Shown: positions 1 through 9,091 of the stretch, piece by piece
Numbering within the stretch: position 1 is the first letter of the stretch
Layout: every line of letters begins with the position of its first letter
Assembly: GCA_021844945.1 (NCBI GenBank)
Contig: JAKBSJ010000001.1
Location: forward strand, 310,001 to 374,000
Reading direction: 5' to 3'
DNA: 64,000 nt
DNA from: Thermoplasmata archaeon
Lineage (GTDB): Archaea > Thermoplasmatota > Thermoplasmata > Lutacidiplasmatales > UBA184
Notes under the pieces: generated by a model
Databases searched by the model: none
What the model was told of the DNA's origin: nothing
The model's input: only the letters and a program-made list of their open reading frames with translations
Translations under genes and position numbers: made by a program

Positions 1-485
1 TGGTAGTTCAGATTTCCAATTGGACCTGGCAACATTCCGAAGACGCTCTGGTCCTCGGCCTTTCGGTCTGGCCCACTTCTCCGCGATCCGACTATCTCAC
101 AAACTCGGGCGCCTCCGGTTTCGAGATTACGAGCTCGTCGGAGGCGACCGGGGCTCCGCGGGAGTATTTTCGACTAGCACCCTACGCGACGGTGGCGGGA
201 GCGAGCGGAGTGCCCCGTGCGGTCAGCGTCTCGCCCCAAGTGAACCTGGACCGGACCCGCGCATCGGTCAACCTAACGGTAAGCCCGGGAACGAGAAACA
301 TCACTATGCTCACCTACTCCGCGCAGATCCGGCTCGCGGCCCCCTCGTCGATCGGCGATACGCCGCTCTACGAGTACGCGCTCGTGGGCGGAGCCTCCGG
401 GTTCGTCTCCGTTCTGCTCGCCATCTCCACGTACCGGGTCCGTCGGCGACCGTCAGCGACGGACATGATCGAGGACCCGCGATGA
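1..485 (+). CDS. C-terminal part of a surface-exposed, membrane-anchored protein (5' end outside window)
   Basis: The frame is open from the first bases of the window to the TGA at 483-485, so this is the 3' end of a larger gene. What is visible is a Ser/Thr/Asn-rich, beta-like stretch with potential N-glycosylation sites (for example NLT and NIT). A single hydrophobic segment (YALVGGASGFVSVLLAIS) and a short Arg-rich tail follow. That order fits an extracytoplasmic domain held by a C-terminal transmembrane helix with a cytoplasmic basic end. No family is recognisable. The stop overlaps the next ATG (ATGA), so it is probably translationally coupled to the downstream small ORF and glycosyltransferase. 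Confidence 0.6.
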   Translation, partial: VVQISNWTWQHSEDALVLGLSVWPTSPRSDYLTNSGASGFEITSSSEATGAPREYFRLAPYATVAGASGVPRAVSVSPQVNLDRTRASVNLTVSPGTRNITMLTYSAQIRLAAPSSIGDTPLYEYALVGGASGFVSVLLAISTYRVRRRPSATDMIEDPR

Positions 486-625
486 AGTCGACCGAGTCCC
501 CGGAACAGGATCAGGCCCACGTTCCGATCTGGGACGCCTCGAATGTTCGGAGCTGCTCGCTTCTGGACCACCTAAGGATCCATCGCTACGGCACGCGTTC
601 GGATCCCGACCGCGCCGGTAGGTGA
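482..625 (+). CDS. Small hypothetical protein, 47 aa, coupled to flanking genes
   Basis: An ORF of 47 codons starts at the ATG inside an ATGA overlap with the upstream gene. Its stop overlaps the GTG start of the glycosyltransferase (GTGA at 622-625). Overlap at both ends is the main argument that it is translated. The product is polar and basic with no membrane segment and no recognised domain. It could also be a spacer that merely allows ribosome read-through to the next gene; no homology can be claimed. Confidence 0.35.
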   Translation: MKSTESPEQDQAHVPIWDASNVRSCSLLDHLRIHRYGTRSDPDRAGR

Positions 626-2580
626 CGATGGTGACGAGCCTGCAAACGGACGCCGTTCCGTCGCCCTATCCCAGGACGCTGGCAGCGGGTGTGGTCGCCT
701 ACAACGAGGAGCCCAACCTTCGGTTCGCAGTTCGCTCTTTGATCGAACAGGAACTGCCCGATGGGGTCACCTGGGGAAACATTTGGATCGTAGCCAGCGG
801 ATGCACCGACGGGACCGTGGAGGTTGCCGATACCCTCGCGGCCGAGGACTCGCGAGTACGCGTGATCATCGAGCCCAGGCGGGGGGGTAAGGCCCACGCG
901 CTGGGCCACGTCTTCCGTCACGCGAAAGGCGATGCGCTCGTCCTCCTGAACTCCGACGCCCGGGCCGAGCCGGGAGCCGTCGGTCAGTTGGTGCGAACGG
1001 CCCAAGGCAAGTCAGCGCCGTACGCGGTAATGGCCCGGCCCGTGGTCCCTCGCTCGACCGTGGGGCGCTGGACGCCTACGCTGCGATGGATGTGGGACCT
1101 CCATCATGAGTTCCATGCCGAGCTGCTCGCCCACGGGATCGGGGGTCATCTTTCCGACGAACTCCTTCTCGTCAGCGCCCCCGGTGTCCCTCCCGTACCC
1201 GATGGGATCATCAACGACGGTTCTTACCTCGCGGTCTGGCTGTCGCAGCACGGCGGGGGCCGGTGGTACGCGCACGACGCGCGCGTGTCGATCCAAGTCC
1301 CTTCCACCGTGAGAGACCACCTAAACCAACGCCGACGGATCCACGTAGGCAACCTGCAGGTCACGTCGGCGCTCGGAGCGCCGCCGGCAACCCTGCCGCG
1401 ACAATTCCTTCAGAGTCCGGCGGACACCGTACGGCTTCTCGGTAGGATGATCGCCCGCGAGGACGGTTTCGAGCATTTTGGAAAGCTCGTAGCGTGGGAG
1501 CTCGCATCGTACGGCCTCGCCGCGTGGGACTGTCTCCCACCGAAGAAAGACCACGTTCGTTGGAAGCGGATTCGAACGTTCTCGCCCCGGCCCGCGACAA
1601 ACTCGGCACCCACGCAGTGGGCGGAGCCGGTGAGACGAGGAGTGACCGAGCGCCGAGTCTCTTCGCTTCTCCGTGTGGCCAGCGAGTTCGGAACCGGGGT
1701 CCCGGTCGAGCAGCTCCACCAGCTCCTCCCTACCGGGAGACCCAGTACGGCCGAAGCGCTCGGCCGGTGGCTTGAGGAGCGGCCCGACCTCGCACGGCTG
1801 AACGGGGGCCGCGCCTTCGCTCCTACCGCGACCATCTCCCCCACGGGAGATCGTGTCGCTCGAGCTCGGCAGTACCGAGAATTTGCCGAGGTCCTGTGGA
1901 ACGGTCCACTCTCCTTCGGCAAGGACCTGGTGCGATGCATCGCGGTCAGCGGGTCCGTCGCGTTCGGTGAGCCGCGCCCGGGCGACGACCTCGACTTGTT
2001 CGTCGTCGTTCGTTCCGGGTCGCTCTGGTGGTTTCTGGCTCGGGCGTACTTCGCCCTGCTCGTTGCACGCTGGCGCAGCGCCGGGACTTGGGGCCCTACC
2101 CCGTGCCTCAACTACGTGCTAGACGACCGCGAGGCCGCGGTCGAGTTCGCTCGACGCAGTGACCTCATTTTCGCGCGCGAAGCCCTCAGCGTACAGGTCC
2201 TCCGTGGCGATGAGTACTACCGCGGGTTGCTGGCCGCGGGCCCGTGGATGCAAGAGGAGATTCCGCGCCTGTACGCCGCTCGCACCCGGGCCCCGGGGAG
2301 CATCGCCGCCAGGCCCGCTCCGCGATCGATCCGCTTATTGAACATAGGTGTCTTCCCGTTCCTCGCCGCCTATCTCCATCTACGAGGGATCGCTCGAAAT
2401 GCCCGATCGCGGCGCCGGTCGCCCTCGGACCATGGGTTTCGGACCGTGACCGGACTGCGTCGGCTCGTGTTCGCTTCGCACAAATTCGAGCAACTGCGAG
2501 GCCGCTACGCCCGATACGAACCGGCCGGACTCGGCCCGGAAGCAAAGGACGGCGCGGCGGGCGCCCTAGAAGCAAGATGA
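622..2580 (+). CDS. GT2 glycosyltransferase fused to a C-terminal nucleotidyltransferase domain
   Basis: The protein has 652 aa and three parts. Residues ~20-250 are a GT-A family 2 glycosyltransferase: AYNEEPNL near the start, ASGCTDGT, and the metal-binding LLNSDARAEPG region. Residues ~345-405 look like a winged-helix linker. Residues ~435-545 carry the Pol-beta/MNT nucleotidyltransferase signature GSVAFGEPRPGDDLDLFVV (GS...G followed by D-x-D). The family inference is transfer of a sugar from a nucleotide sugar by the first domain and of an NMP by the second; substrates are unknown. The GTG start at 622 overlaps the upstream stop. The fusion is in one uninterrupted frame, so it is not an assembly join of two ORFs. 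Confidence 0.75.
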   Translation: MTMVTSLQTDAVPSPYPRTLAAGVVAYNEEPNLRFAVRSLIEQELPDGVTWGNIWIVASGCTDGTVEVADTLAAEDSRVRVIIEPRRGGKAHALGHVFRHAKGDALVLLNSDARAEPGAVGQLVRTAQGKSAPYAVMARPVVPRSTVGRWTPTLRWMWDLHHEFHAELLAHGIGGHLSDELLLVSAPGVPPVPDGIINDGSYLAVWLSQHGGGRWYAHDARVSIQVPSTVRDHLNQRRRIHVGNLQVTSALGAPPATLPRQFLQSPADTVRLLGRMIAREDGFEHFGKLVAWELASYGLAAWDCLPPKKDHVRWKRIRTFSPRPATNSAPTQWAEPVRRGVTERRVSSLLRVASEFGTGVPVEQLHQLLPTGRPSTAEALGRWLEERPDLARLNGGRAFAPTATISPTGDRVARARQYREFAEVLWNGPLSFGKDLVRCIAVSGSVAFGEPRPGDDLDLFVVVRSGSLWWFLARAYFALLVARWRSAGTWGPTPCLNYVLDDREAAVEFARRSDLIFAREALSVQVLRGDEYYRGLLAAGPWMQEEIPRLYAARTRAPGSIAARPAPRSIRLLNIGVFPFLAAYLHLRGIARNARSRRRSPSDHGFRTVTGLRRLVFASHKFEQLRGRYARYEPAGLGPEAKDGAAGALEAR

Positions 2581-2839
2581 GATAGGGCTTCGCGCCCGGC
2601 TCGTCTTCGCGACTTCGATAGCTCTGCGGACTCGCGAATTCCGACGACCAATGAAGTTGCCCGGCCGCCCTTTCCTGAAACAGAAAAAGTAGCGGGGCCG
2701 TGAGACCGCCCGATCCGTTCACGGAGAGCGGATGCGAAGAGGCGGGCGGACGCGCTCTAAACCTAGTCCGATTATCGAAAACTGCCGTCGAGATCAAGCT
2801 GCCCGCCTCGTACATTGCGGCAGTTCCTATGACGCTACG

Positions 2840-3001
2840 TCAAATGTGGATCCAGCCCGCGTAGAATGCGTATCCGATGAGCGCGATGACTGCGGCGATG
2901 AAGACGAACTTTATGACCTTGAGAATGAGAACAATCGCCACCACGACGATCGCGATAATCAGCAGGGTCAGTGCGGCGTACTCGCTCGGCGATAGTCCCA
3001 T
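2840..3001 (-). CDS. Small two-helix membrane protein, 53 aa
   Basis: From ATG at 3001 the product begins MGLSPSEYAALTLLIIAI and is almost entirely hydrophobic. Two closely spaced transmembrane segments are separated by a Lys (KVIKF), and it ends AGWIHI. The frame extends further upstream, but that part is Arg/Pro-rich and unlike a leader, so I chose the ATG right before the hydrophobic part. It resembles the many small archaeal membrane proteins of unknown function. It stands alone on this strand with noncoding DNA on both sides. Confidence 0.55.
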   Translation of the reverse strand: MGLSPSEYAALTLLIIAIVVVAIVLILKVIKFVFIAAVIALIGYAFYAGWIHI

Positions 3002-3739
3002 CGAACGAGTGGACACTCCCCCCACGTATGAAGTTTCGGAAAGCCCCCCCCAACGCCGCTCCTCCTGGAACGGACGGGATGCTCGTGCAGCTTCTTTCTT
3101 ACGGAACCGACGGGGACCGCGCTCGTGCAGGGGACCGCGCTCGTGCACGCAAAGCAAATGGTCTCGGGACGAGACGGACTCCGACGACGGGTATCGATTC
3201 CGGAACTGCGAGTAACCTCCCGATCGATCCCGTATTGCTCGGGGGGCCGAGTCCCCGACTTTAGAGCGCGCTCCGCTCTCGTGATCAGAGAACGCGAAGG
3301 GGCGGCTCGCCGCGGGATGTGCCCAGCCCCCTTCAACGGGTACGGCCATGATCCTTGGCTCGGGGAGTCGCCGGCCCTCTCCGAATGAGCGATGCGAATT
3401 TCGCGACTTTCCTGGCCGGAAAGTTCTCCAACCTGCCCGCTAGAGTTCGAACGCGAGACCGAGCCAGGACTCGCTGGGTCTCGTCCCGCAGCGACCCCGC
3501 GAGGGCTTCACCGCCGGCTATTTAGGGAAGGGTTTGAGATTCATGGATACCGCCACCTGCGTCCGGTCGGAGGACTAGCGGATTACCGCCGTCGGCGGCT
3601 TGATAAACTGCGCGATCGCCTCCAAAGCGCGACTTCGCGACACGGCGTGCGACGCCTCGTCGCAGCGCCCCCAAAGGATACACGCCTCGCTCGTTCGTAG
3701 TTGGACTGATATTCCAGCAGCGCTAGGAGCCAAAGAACG
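3002..3739. other. 740-bp gap without a convincing gene
   Basis: No ORF here has normal codon use or recognisable domains; the frames translate to Arg/Ser/Pro-rich sequence. It contains a perfect 18-bp tandem duplication at 3112-3147 and a TATA-like element, CTATTTAG, near 3518-3525 without an obvious downstream start codon. It may hold the promoter of the 3740 gene (AT-rich TGATATTCC near 3706-3714) or an untranslated RNA, but nothing identifies one. Confidence 0.4.
3112..3147 (+). repeat. Perfect 18-bp tandem duplication
   Basis: The unit GGGGACCGCGCTCGTGCA occurs twice back to back (3112-3129 and 3130-3147). A partial echo (GCTCGTGCAG) lies about 40 bp upstream. It sits in noncoding DNA and looks like a recent slippage duplication. 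Confidence 0.8.
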
Positions 3740-5167
3740 ATGGATCGATACGAACGGGTTCCGATCGAGGAAGAAAGCCGCGAGGAGCGCGTCAAGAAGT
3801 TCGCTCTCATCGACCAGCCGTACACCCTCGAGGAGGCGGTAATCGAGGGCCAGCGCTGCCTGGAATGCGCGATGCCATACTGCATCCAGGGCTGCCCGAT
3901 CACCCAGGACTGTCGGGGTTACAATGTCCTCGTGGGACAAGGAAAATTTGACGAAGCGGCACGACTAACTCTCCGTGACAACCCTCTCGCGACCGTCCTG
4001 TGCAAGACGTGCTACCACTTCTGCGAGGATGACTGCATCATGACGGGGCGAGGGGTGCCGATTGCGATCCGCCACCTGAAGAGAGCGGCGCTCGAGTTCG
4101 GCAAGTCCGACCTGTTGTACGTTCCCTCCAAGCGCAAGGACGAGCGGGTCGCCGTCATCGGAGCGGGCCCGGCCGGCCTGATGGCCGCCTGGGACCTCGC
4201 CGTGCGCGGCCACCCCGTGACCGTGTTCGAGAACGAACCGTTCCTCGGCGGACAGATCAACACCATTCCCCGTTATCATCTCGACCCGGACGATCTCGAC
4301 ACGGATCTCGCTCGGTGGAGAAATCTCGACATCACCTATGTCGTGGGAAAGAGGGCAGGGACCGACTACACTCCCAAGAGCCTGCTCGAGGAGGGATACG
4401 AAGCGGTCCTCGTGAGCATCGGCGCCTCGAAGGCCCGAGAACTGGGCATCCCCGGCGAGAACCTCCCCGGGGTCTATCACGCCTTGCCGTTCCTGCTCGC
4501 GATGAACAAAGGGCCGGAAGGACTGTTCGGCCGCACGAATCGCCGCATCGTCGTCATCGGCGCAGGCGATGTTGCCCTCGATGCCGCCCGCTCGGCACGC
4601 CGCCTCTCGGGCGGAGGCGACGTTCAGCTGGTCTATCGGCGGGGTCCCGAGGACATGAAAGCGACCGAGGAGGAGAAGATAGGGGGCCAGGTCGAGGGGG
4701 TTCAGTACGTCTTCTTCCGTTCGCCGAAGGAGATCCTTGGAACGGACCACGTCGAGGGACTCGTCGTCGAGCGAACGGAGCACGGCCCGTTGGATGCGAA
4801 GGGCCGACGCGCCCTCGTGACCGTTCCGAACTCCGAGGAGACGATCGAGTGTGACATGGTGATCGTCGCGGTCGGCGAGGTCGCGGACGTTTCCGGGTTC
4901 GACCCGGACTATGGTTTCAAGTTCGCGTCAATGGGCTGGCCCGAAGGGACCCGCGAGGGCTGGATGACCGATGTCGAGGGGGTCTTTGCGACCGGTGGCC
5001 GTTCCGTCGTGCATGCCATGGGCGCCGGGGAGCGGGCCGCCGCCGCGATCGACGCCTACCTCGCGAAGAAGCACGGCCGGGCTCCCGAACCACGACCCGA
5101 TCCGTTCGGAGGTCCCGACCCGCCGGAACTCCCAAGCGGTTACGGTGGCCCGACCTGGACACCTTAG
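3740..5167 (+). CDS. gltD: GltD/NfnL-type NAD(P)-dependent flavoprotein oxidoreductase
   Basis: The 475-aa protein matches the glutamate synthase small subunit/NfnL/SudA family. The N-terminal part has cysteine clusters CLECAMPYC-IQGC and CKTCYHFCEDDC (residues ~41-105) for Fe-S clusters. Two Rossmann nucleotide-binding sites follow: GAGPAGLMAAWDLA at ~140 (FAD) and VIGAGDVALDAARSA at ~270 (NAD(P)H). The length fits the archaeal stand-alone form (~475 aa). No large subunit (gltB) and no NfnS-like small subunit are adjacent, so glutamate synthesis versus electron bifurcation/NADPH:ferredoxin transfer cannot be decided here. The start is the first ATG before MDRYERVPIEEESREERVKKF. Confidence 0.88.
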   Translation: MDRYERVPIEEESREERVKKFALIDQPYTLEEAVIEGQRCLECAMPYCIQGCPITQDCRGYNVLVGQGKFDEAARLTLRDNPLATVLCKTCYHFCEDDCIMTGRGVPIAIRHLKRAALEFGKSDLLYVPSKRKDERVAVIGAGPAGLMAAWDLAVRGHPVTVFENEPFLGGQINTIPRYHLDPDDLDTDLARWRNLDITYVVGKRAGTDYTPKSLLEEGYEAVLVSIGASKARELGIPGENLPGVYHALPFLLAMNKGPEGLFGRTNRRIVVIGAGDVALDAARSARRLSGGGDVQLVYRRGPEDMKATEEEKIGGQVEGVQYVFFRSPKEILGTDHVEGLVVERTEHGPLDAKGRRALVTVPNSEETIECDMVIVAVGEVADVSGFDPDYGFKFASMGWPEGTREGWMTDVEGVFATGGRSVVHAMGAGERAAAAIDAYLAKKHGRAPEPRPDPFGGPDPPELPSGYGGPTWTP

Positions 5168-5452
5168 CGGCGCGCTGGGACCCAAGTCCGAACCTGGGGG
5201 CTCCCGTCCGCTCCCGAGCCGAGATGTTCGAGCTCCGAGGCCGCACTCTACGGCAACTCCGCAAACAATCCGAGATAGGGCCTGCGCTCCCCGGAGCGCT
5301 AACGGTCCCGACCGGGGGCGTTCGGATCAAGAGACTCCGAGTCGCGGGAGGCTGGTCCACGGGATCACGCACGATTCCGCAGCGCCCTCGGGGTCCTTGG
5401 AACGGTAGCCAAAGCTATCCGTCAGCCTAACTCGTGGTGGCCGAAGGCATCC

Positions 5453-6733
5453 GTGGCCGAAGAGGAGTCGACGTTCCAGGATCTCCCTCTCCACGCTCGG
5501 TTGCAACGAGGTATCGAGCAAATCGGATACCGGATCCCGACCCCCATCCAGCGAGGAGCAATCCCGCCGGCGGTCCTGGGCCGCGACATCATCGGTACCT
5601 CTCAGACCGGAACCGGGAAGACGGCCGCGTTCCTGCTTCCGATCCTGGAACGTCTTCTGGACCAGCCACCCGGACGCATCTATGCCTTGGTGCTGACCCC
5701 CACCCGTGAGCTCGCAGTCCAGGCGGAGCGGTTCCTGCGACAGCTCGCCGGGCATACTCCACTGCGCGGTGTAGCGGTCTACGGCGGCGTGGGAATGGCC
5801 GATCAGGAGCGAGGGCTCGCGGGACGCGCCGAAATCGTCATCGCGACGCCGGGGCGCCTCCTCGACCACATGCACCGGGGCCACGTGGACTTCCGCGCGC
5901 TCAAGATCCTGGTCCTGGACGAAGCGGACCGGATGCTCGACATGGGATTCTTGCCGGACGTTCGCCGAATCCTCAGCCAACTTCCGCGGGAGCGGCAGAC
6001 CCTATTGTTCTCCGCAACCATGCCCCCTGAGGTGGTCCGTCTCTCTCGCGACTTCCTGCGCGATCCCAAGCTCGTACAGGTCGGCGAGACCACCGTGGCC
6101 GCGGTCGGCGTCTCCCACCTTGCGCTTCCCGTGCCCGCGCAACGCAAGGCCGGACTCCTCGTCGAACTGCTGCGTGACGCGATGATGACGAGCGTGCTCG
6201 TCTTTACCCGGACGAAGCACCGGGCCGATCACCTCGGGCGGCAGCTCGAGCACGCCGGCATCCCCACGGCGGTGATTCATGGGAACCGGAGCCAGAACCA
6301 GCGCACGGCCGCGCTCGAAGGCTTCCGCTCCGCTCGGCACCGCGTCCTGGTAGCCACCGACATCGCAGCCCGCGGAATCGACGTCAAGGACGTGAGCCAT
6401 GTGGTGAACTTCGACGTGCCGCACGAGCCCGAGACCTACGTCCACCGCGTCGGCCGCACCGCACGCGCCCAACAGCGTGGCGATGCGTATACGCTGGTTT
6501 CTCCCGAGGAGGAGGAAGACCTACGCCGGATCGAGCGACTGATCGGCATGCCGATCCCGAGATCCACGATCCCCGGGTTCGACTATCGTGCTCGCGATGC
6601 GCCCGCCCCGAGGTCTATGGGTCCGGGTCCGCGCGGCGGGGGCCGGCCGAACCGCTACCCGCCCCGCCGGTACGGATCGGGAGTCGGGGGCGGTCGGACG
6701 CCGCGATCCCCTCAGTTCCGGCGTCGTCGTTAG
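5453..6733 (+). CDS. DEAD-box ATP-dependent RNA helicase with basic Arg/Gly-rich tail
   Basis: The 426-aa protein has the full set of DEAD-box motifs. These are the Q-motif region (GYRIPTPIQ), Walker A TSQTGTGKT, PTREL, TPGRLLDH, VLDEADRMLDMGF, SAT, and HRVGRTAR near residue 340. After residue ~375 comes a disordered tail rich in Arg, Gly and Pro, as in RhlE/CsdA-type helicases that bind structured RNA. The expected role is cytoplasmic RNA unwinding in ribosome assembly or RNA decay. The start is GTG at 5453. The stop overlaps the convergent MscS stop by four bases (TTAG at 6730-6733). Confidence 0.92.
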   Translation: MAEEESTFQDLPLHARLQRGIEQIGYRIPTPIQRGAIPPAVLGRDIIGTSQTGTGKTAAFLLPILERLLDQPPGRIYALVLTPTRELAVQAERFLRQLAGHTPLRGVAVYGGVGMADQERGLAGRAEIVIATPGRLLDHMHRGHVDFRALKILVLDEADRMLDMGFLPDVRRILSQLPRERQTLLFSATMPPEVVRLSRDFLRDPKLVQVGETTVAAVGVSHLALPVPAQRKAGLLVELLRDAMMTSVLVFTRTKHRADHLGRQLEHAGIPTAVIHGNRSQNQRTAALEGFRSARHRVLVATDIAARGIDVKDVSHVVNFDVPHEPETYVHRVGRTARAQQRGDAYTLVSPEEEEDLRRIERLIGMPIPRSTIPGFDYRARDAPAPRSMGPGPRGGGRPNRYPPRRYGSGVGGGRTPRSPQFRRRR

Positions 6734-7530
6734 CTCCCCGACGGGGGCTCGGAGGGGTCCGGAGGCTTCGGGGCGCTCTGCCGCACATGGACCAGCTCCT
6801 CGGAGACCCGAAAGTTCACTTCGGCGAGCACCGGTTCGCGGTCTTCGGGACGGCGGACCATGACCGTGAGGACGAGGTCGGCGCCCTGCACCGAGCGCGA
6901 CTTTACGGTGAAAACGGGAGGAAAGCGAGGATCGAGGCGGAGGCGGAGCTTGGAGAGGCTCTTGAGCATCCGGCTCTCAAAAGCCGCCAGGTCTGTTGAG
7001 CCCGTGAGCGTGACGGGAACCACCAACTCCTTCCACGCCTGAGGACTAAGGTTCTCGACCGGCTGGCCGAGGAACGTCGAGTTCGGCAAGGCGATCATCC
7101 GGTCGTCCTCGCTGAGGAGGATCGTCGTCATTGCATTGATCTCGATGACTCGGCCCGCCTGCCCCGCGACCCGGATCGTATCCCCGACCTTGAACGGGCT
7201 GTAGATCCCCGAAAAGAATCTCGCGCCGGCGTTCTCGAGCGGGACCCGGATCGCGACGATCGCCGCGACGGCGACGAGCCCGATGACGAGCAGGAGGATC
7301 GACGGGCTCACCCCGAGCTCCTGGACCGCGAGGACTGCCCCCACGGCCACGACGACCGCGACCCCGAGACGTCGCATCGCGACGGCGACCTGCGGGTTGC
7401 TCGCCCGCATCACGCCCCGAAGGATGAGGTTCACGATCCAGGCGAAGAGCGCCGTAAGCGCGACAATGATCCCGACGTCGAGAAGGACCAGATTGAACCC
7501 CGTGACCATACCGAGCCCGGACATGTTCAC
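6730..7530 (-). CDS. MscS-family small-conductance mechanosensitive channel
   Basis: The 266-aa protein has three N-terminal transmembrane helices (about residues 12-38, 52-72 and 76-98). The third leads into the MscS pore/beta-domain sequence: LENAGARFFSGIYSPFKVGD, then GRVIEINAMTT and ALPNSTFLGQPVENLS. The cytoplasmic alpha/beta domain follows to a Pro-rich end. The family role is release of solutes under hypo-osmotic shock. It overlaps the upstream glycosyltransferase stop by four bases (ATGA), so the two are co-expressed. Confidence 0.88.
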   Translation of the reverse strand: MNMSGLGMVTGFNLVLLDVGIIVALTALFAWIVNLILRGVMRASNPQVAVAMRRLGVAVVVAVGAVLAVQELGVSPSILLLVIGLVAVAAIVAIRVPLENAGARFFSGIYSPFKVGDTIRVAGQAGRVIEINAMTTILLSEDDRMIALPNSTFLGQPVENLSPQAWKELVVPVTLTGSTDLAAFESRMLKSLSKLRLRLDPRFPPVFTVKSRSVQGADLVLTVMVRRPEDREPVLAEVNFRVSEELVHVRQSAPKPPDPSEPPSGS

Positions 7531-8906
7531 CCTCCAACGAGGCTCTCGAAGAGCTCACGCTCTTGGCGGGCCGCCGTCTCGAGCGAGCACGTGCGGGCCG
7601 CGCGCCGGCCTCCGTCTACGAGACGTCGACGTAGGGCGCCGTCGTCCGCGGCGATCCGGCGTATCTGGCGAGCGAGGCCCGTCGCGCTGTCCGGGTCGAA
7701 GAGCAGGCCATTCTCACCGTCCGTGATCAATTCGGCCACCCCGGCTCGGTCCGTCACGAGAGCCGGTCGCCTATGTATCCAACTCTCTACGACGACCAGT
7801 CCGAACCCTTCGTTGACCGACGGCAGGATCGAGAAGTCGCTGCGCTCGTAGAGCGCATCAAGTTCCGCCTGAGTGACGTGCCCCGTGAACACGACCCTGT
7901 CGGATATGCCGGCCCGATGGGCCTCTTCGTCCAGCCGGGCACGCCAGCGATCGGATTTCGAGAGTCCGAGTCCTCCCTTCGAGCTCGAGAAGCTACCGTT
8001 GCCGACAAAGACCAGCCGCAGATTGGGCAAAGAGTTCTTGACGAGAGCGAGAGCGGCGAGAGCGCGATCTTGTCCCTTGGTAGGGTCCATACGCGCTACG
8101 ATCAGTCCCACGGAGTGCGCACGCAAGATCCCGAACTTCTCGCACACGGCGTCGACCTCGGCGGCGGCCGGTCGGGTGCGGTACTCCGCGGGATCGATGT
8201 AGGGGTAGATCCGTAGCACGTCCCCCCGATGACCCAATCGCTCGAGTTCCCGCCGGTACCGGTCGCTGCTGACCACGATCCGGTCGTACGCGGAGAGGTA
8301 CCGCTGCATGACCGGCCGCCAGTCGACCGGGATCGACCGCACGTCGAAGGGAATGTGCCAACGAAAAATCTTCGGCTTCAGCGTTCCGAGCATCTGTCCG
8401 ACCGGGAGCTGCTGGAAATCATGGATGTAGAACAAATCGAAGTCGAGGTCGTGATCGAGCTCGCGAATCCGCATCGCGGTCGTACGGTTGTAGAAGGTGT
8501 ACTCCGTGGCGTCGTCGGTCCAGAAGAGCCCCTCGCTCTTCGCCTTACTAACGAGACCGTGAGCGGTGGCCCAGATCGCTTCCTTTGTGGTTCCATACCC
8601 GGCCATCCGCGCGGGATCGATCGCGACGTGGTGAAGGGAGATTCCCGGTAGATGGGCGGTAGCCGGAGCGTTCGGGTTGAGTGACACCCAGTGGGCGTCC
8701 TCAAGGACGCCGTCGGCGAGCAGCTTCCGGAGCAGGGGGTAGACCATCCGTGTCACGCCCCCCGGGGAGAATCGATAGTCGACCCCTTCCGTGAGCTGCG
8801 TGAGATCGACGCTCGACGGTTCGGCGGTGGTTCGCGTATCTCTGGGAACGCGTAGGAACTGGACGAGCGGAGTCTGCGTGTTCACGAGAATACGTAACTT
8901 CGGCAC
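7527..8906 (-). CDS. GT4-type (GT-B fold) glycosyltransferase
   Basis: The 459-aa protein has a GT-B arrangement: a long N-terminal acceptor domain with RWHIPFDVRSIP, and a C-terminal GT4 donor domain. The donor half shows IVARMDPTKGQDRALAALAL, VFTGHVTQAELDALYERSDF and the EX7E-like SVNEGFGLVVVESW (about residues 385-400). The N-terminal half recalls TreT/trehalose phosphorylase-like GT4 enzymes, but the substrate is not provable. The gene heads an operon with the MscS channel; trehalose or another compatible solute next to an osmotic valve would make sense (inference). Confidence 0.82.
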   Translation of the reverse strand: MPKLRILVNTQTPLVQFLRVPRDTRTTAEPSSVDLTQLTEGVDYRFSPGGVTRMVYPLLRKLLADGVLEDAHWVSLNPNAPATAHLPGISLHHVAIDPARMAGYGTTKEAIWATAHGLVSKAKSEGLFWTDDATEYTFYNRTTAMRIRELDHDLDFDLFYIHDFQQLPVGQMLGTLKPKIFRWHIPFDVRSIPVDWRPVMQRYLSAYDRIVVSSDRYRRELERLGHRGDVLRIYPYIDPAEYRTRPAAAEVDAVCEKFGILRAHSVGLIVARMDPTKGQDRALAALALVKNSLPNLRLVFVGNGSFSSSKGGLGLSKSDRWRARLDEEAHRAGISDRVVFTGHVTQAELDALYERSDFSILPSVNEGFGLVVVESWIHRRPALVTDRAGVAELITDGENGLLFDPDSATGLARQIRRIAADDGALRRRLVDGGRRAARTCSLETAARQERELFESLVGG

Positions 8907-9091
8907 GGAACCACCAGTGGTCTTCGAGAGCGCAGGCCCGACGTGAGCGTCTCAGCCGGGCGATCCTTCCGCGGCGACGACCGCTCCCCCGTTTAGCTCG
9001 CTCGGGTATTAGATTGAGCCTCCCAACCCTCCCCTGCGAAAACAGGCCCCGCCAAGCTCTATCTAGGCGGAGGGTCTTAGGCTCGAAAGAT

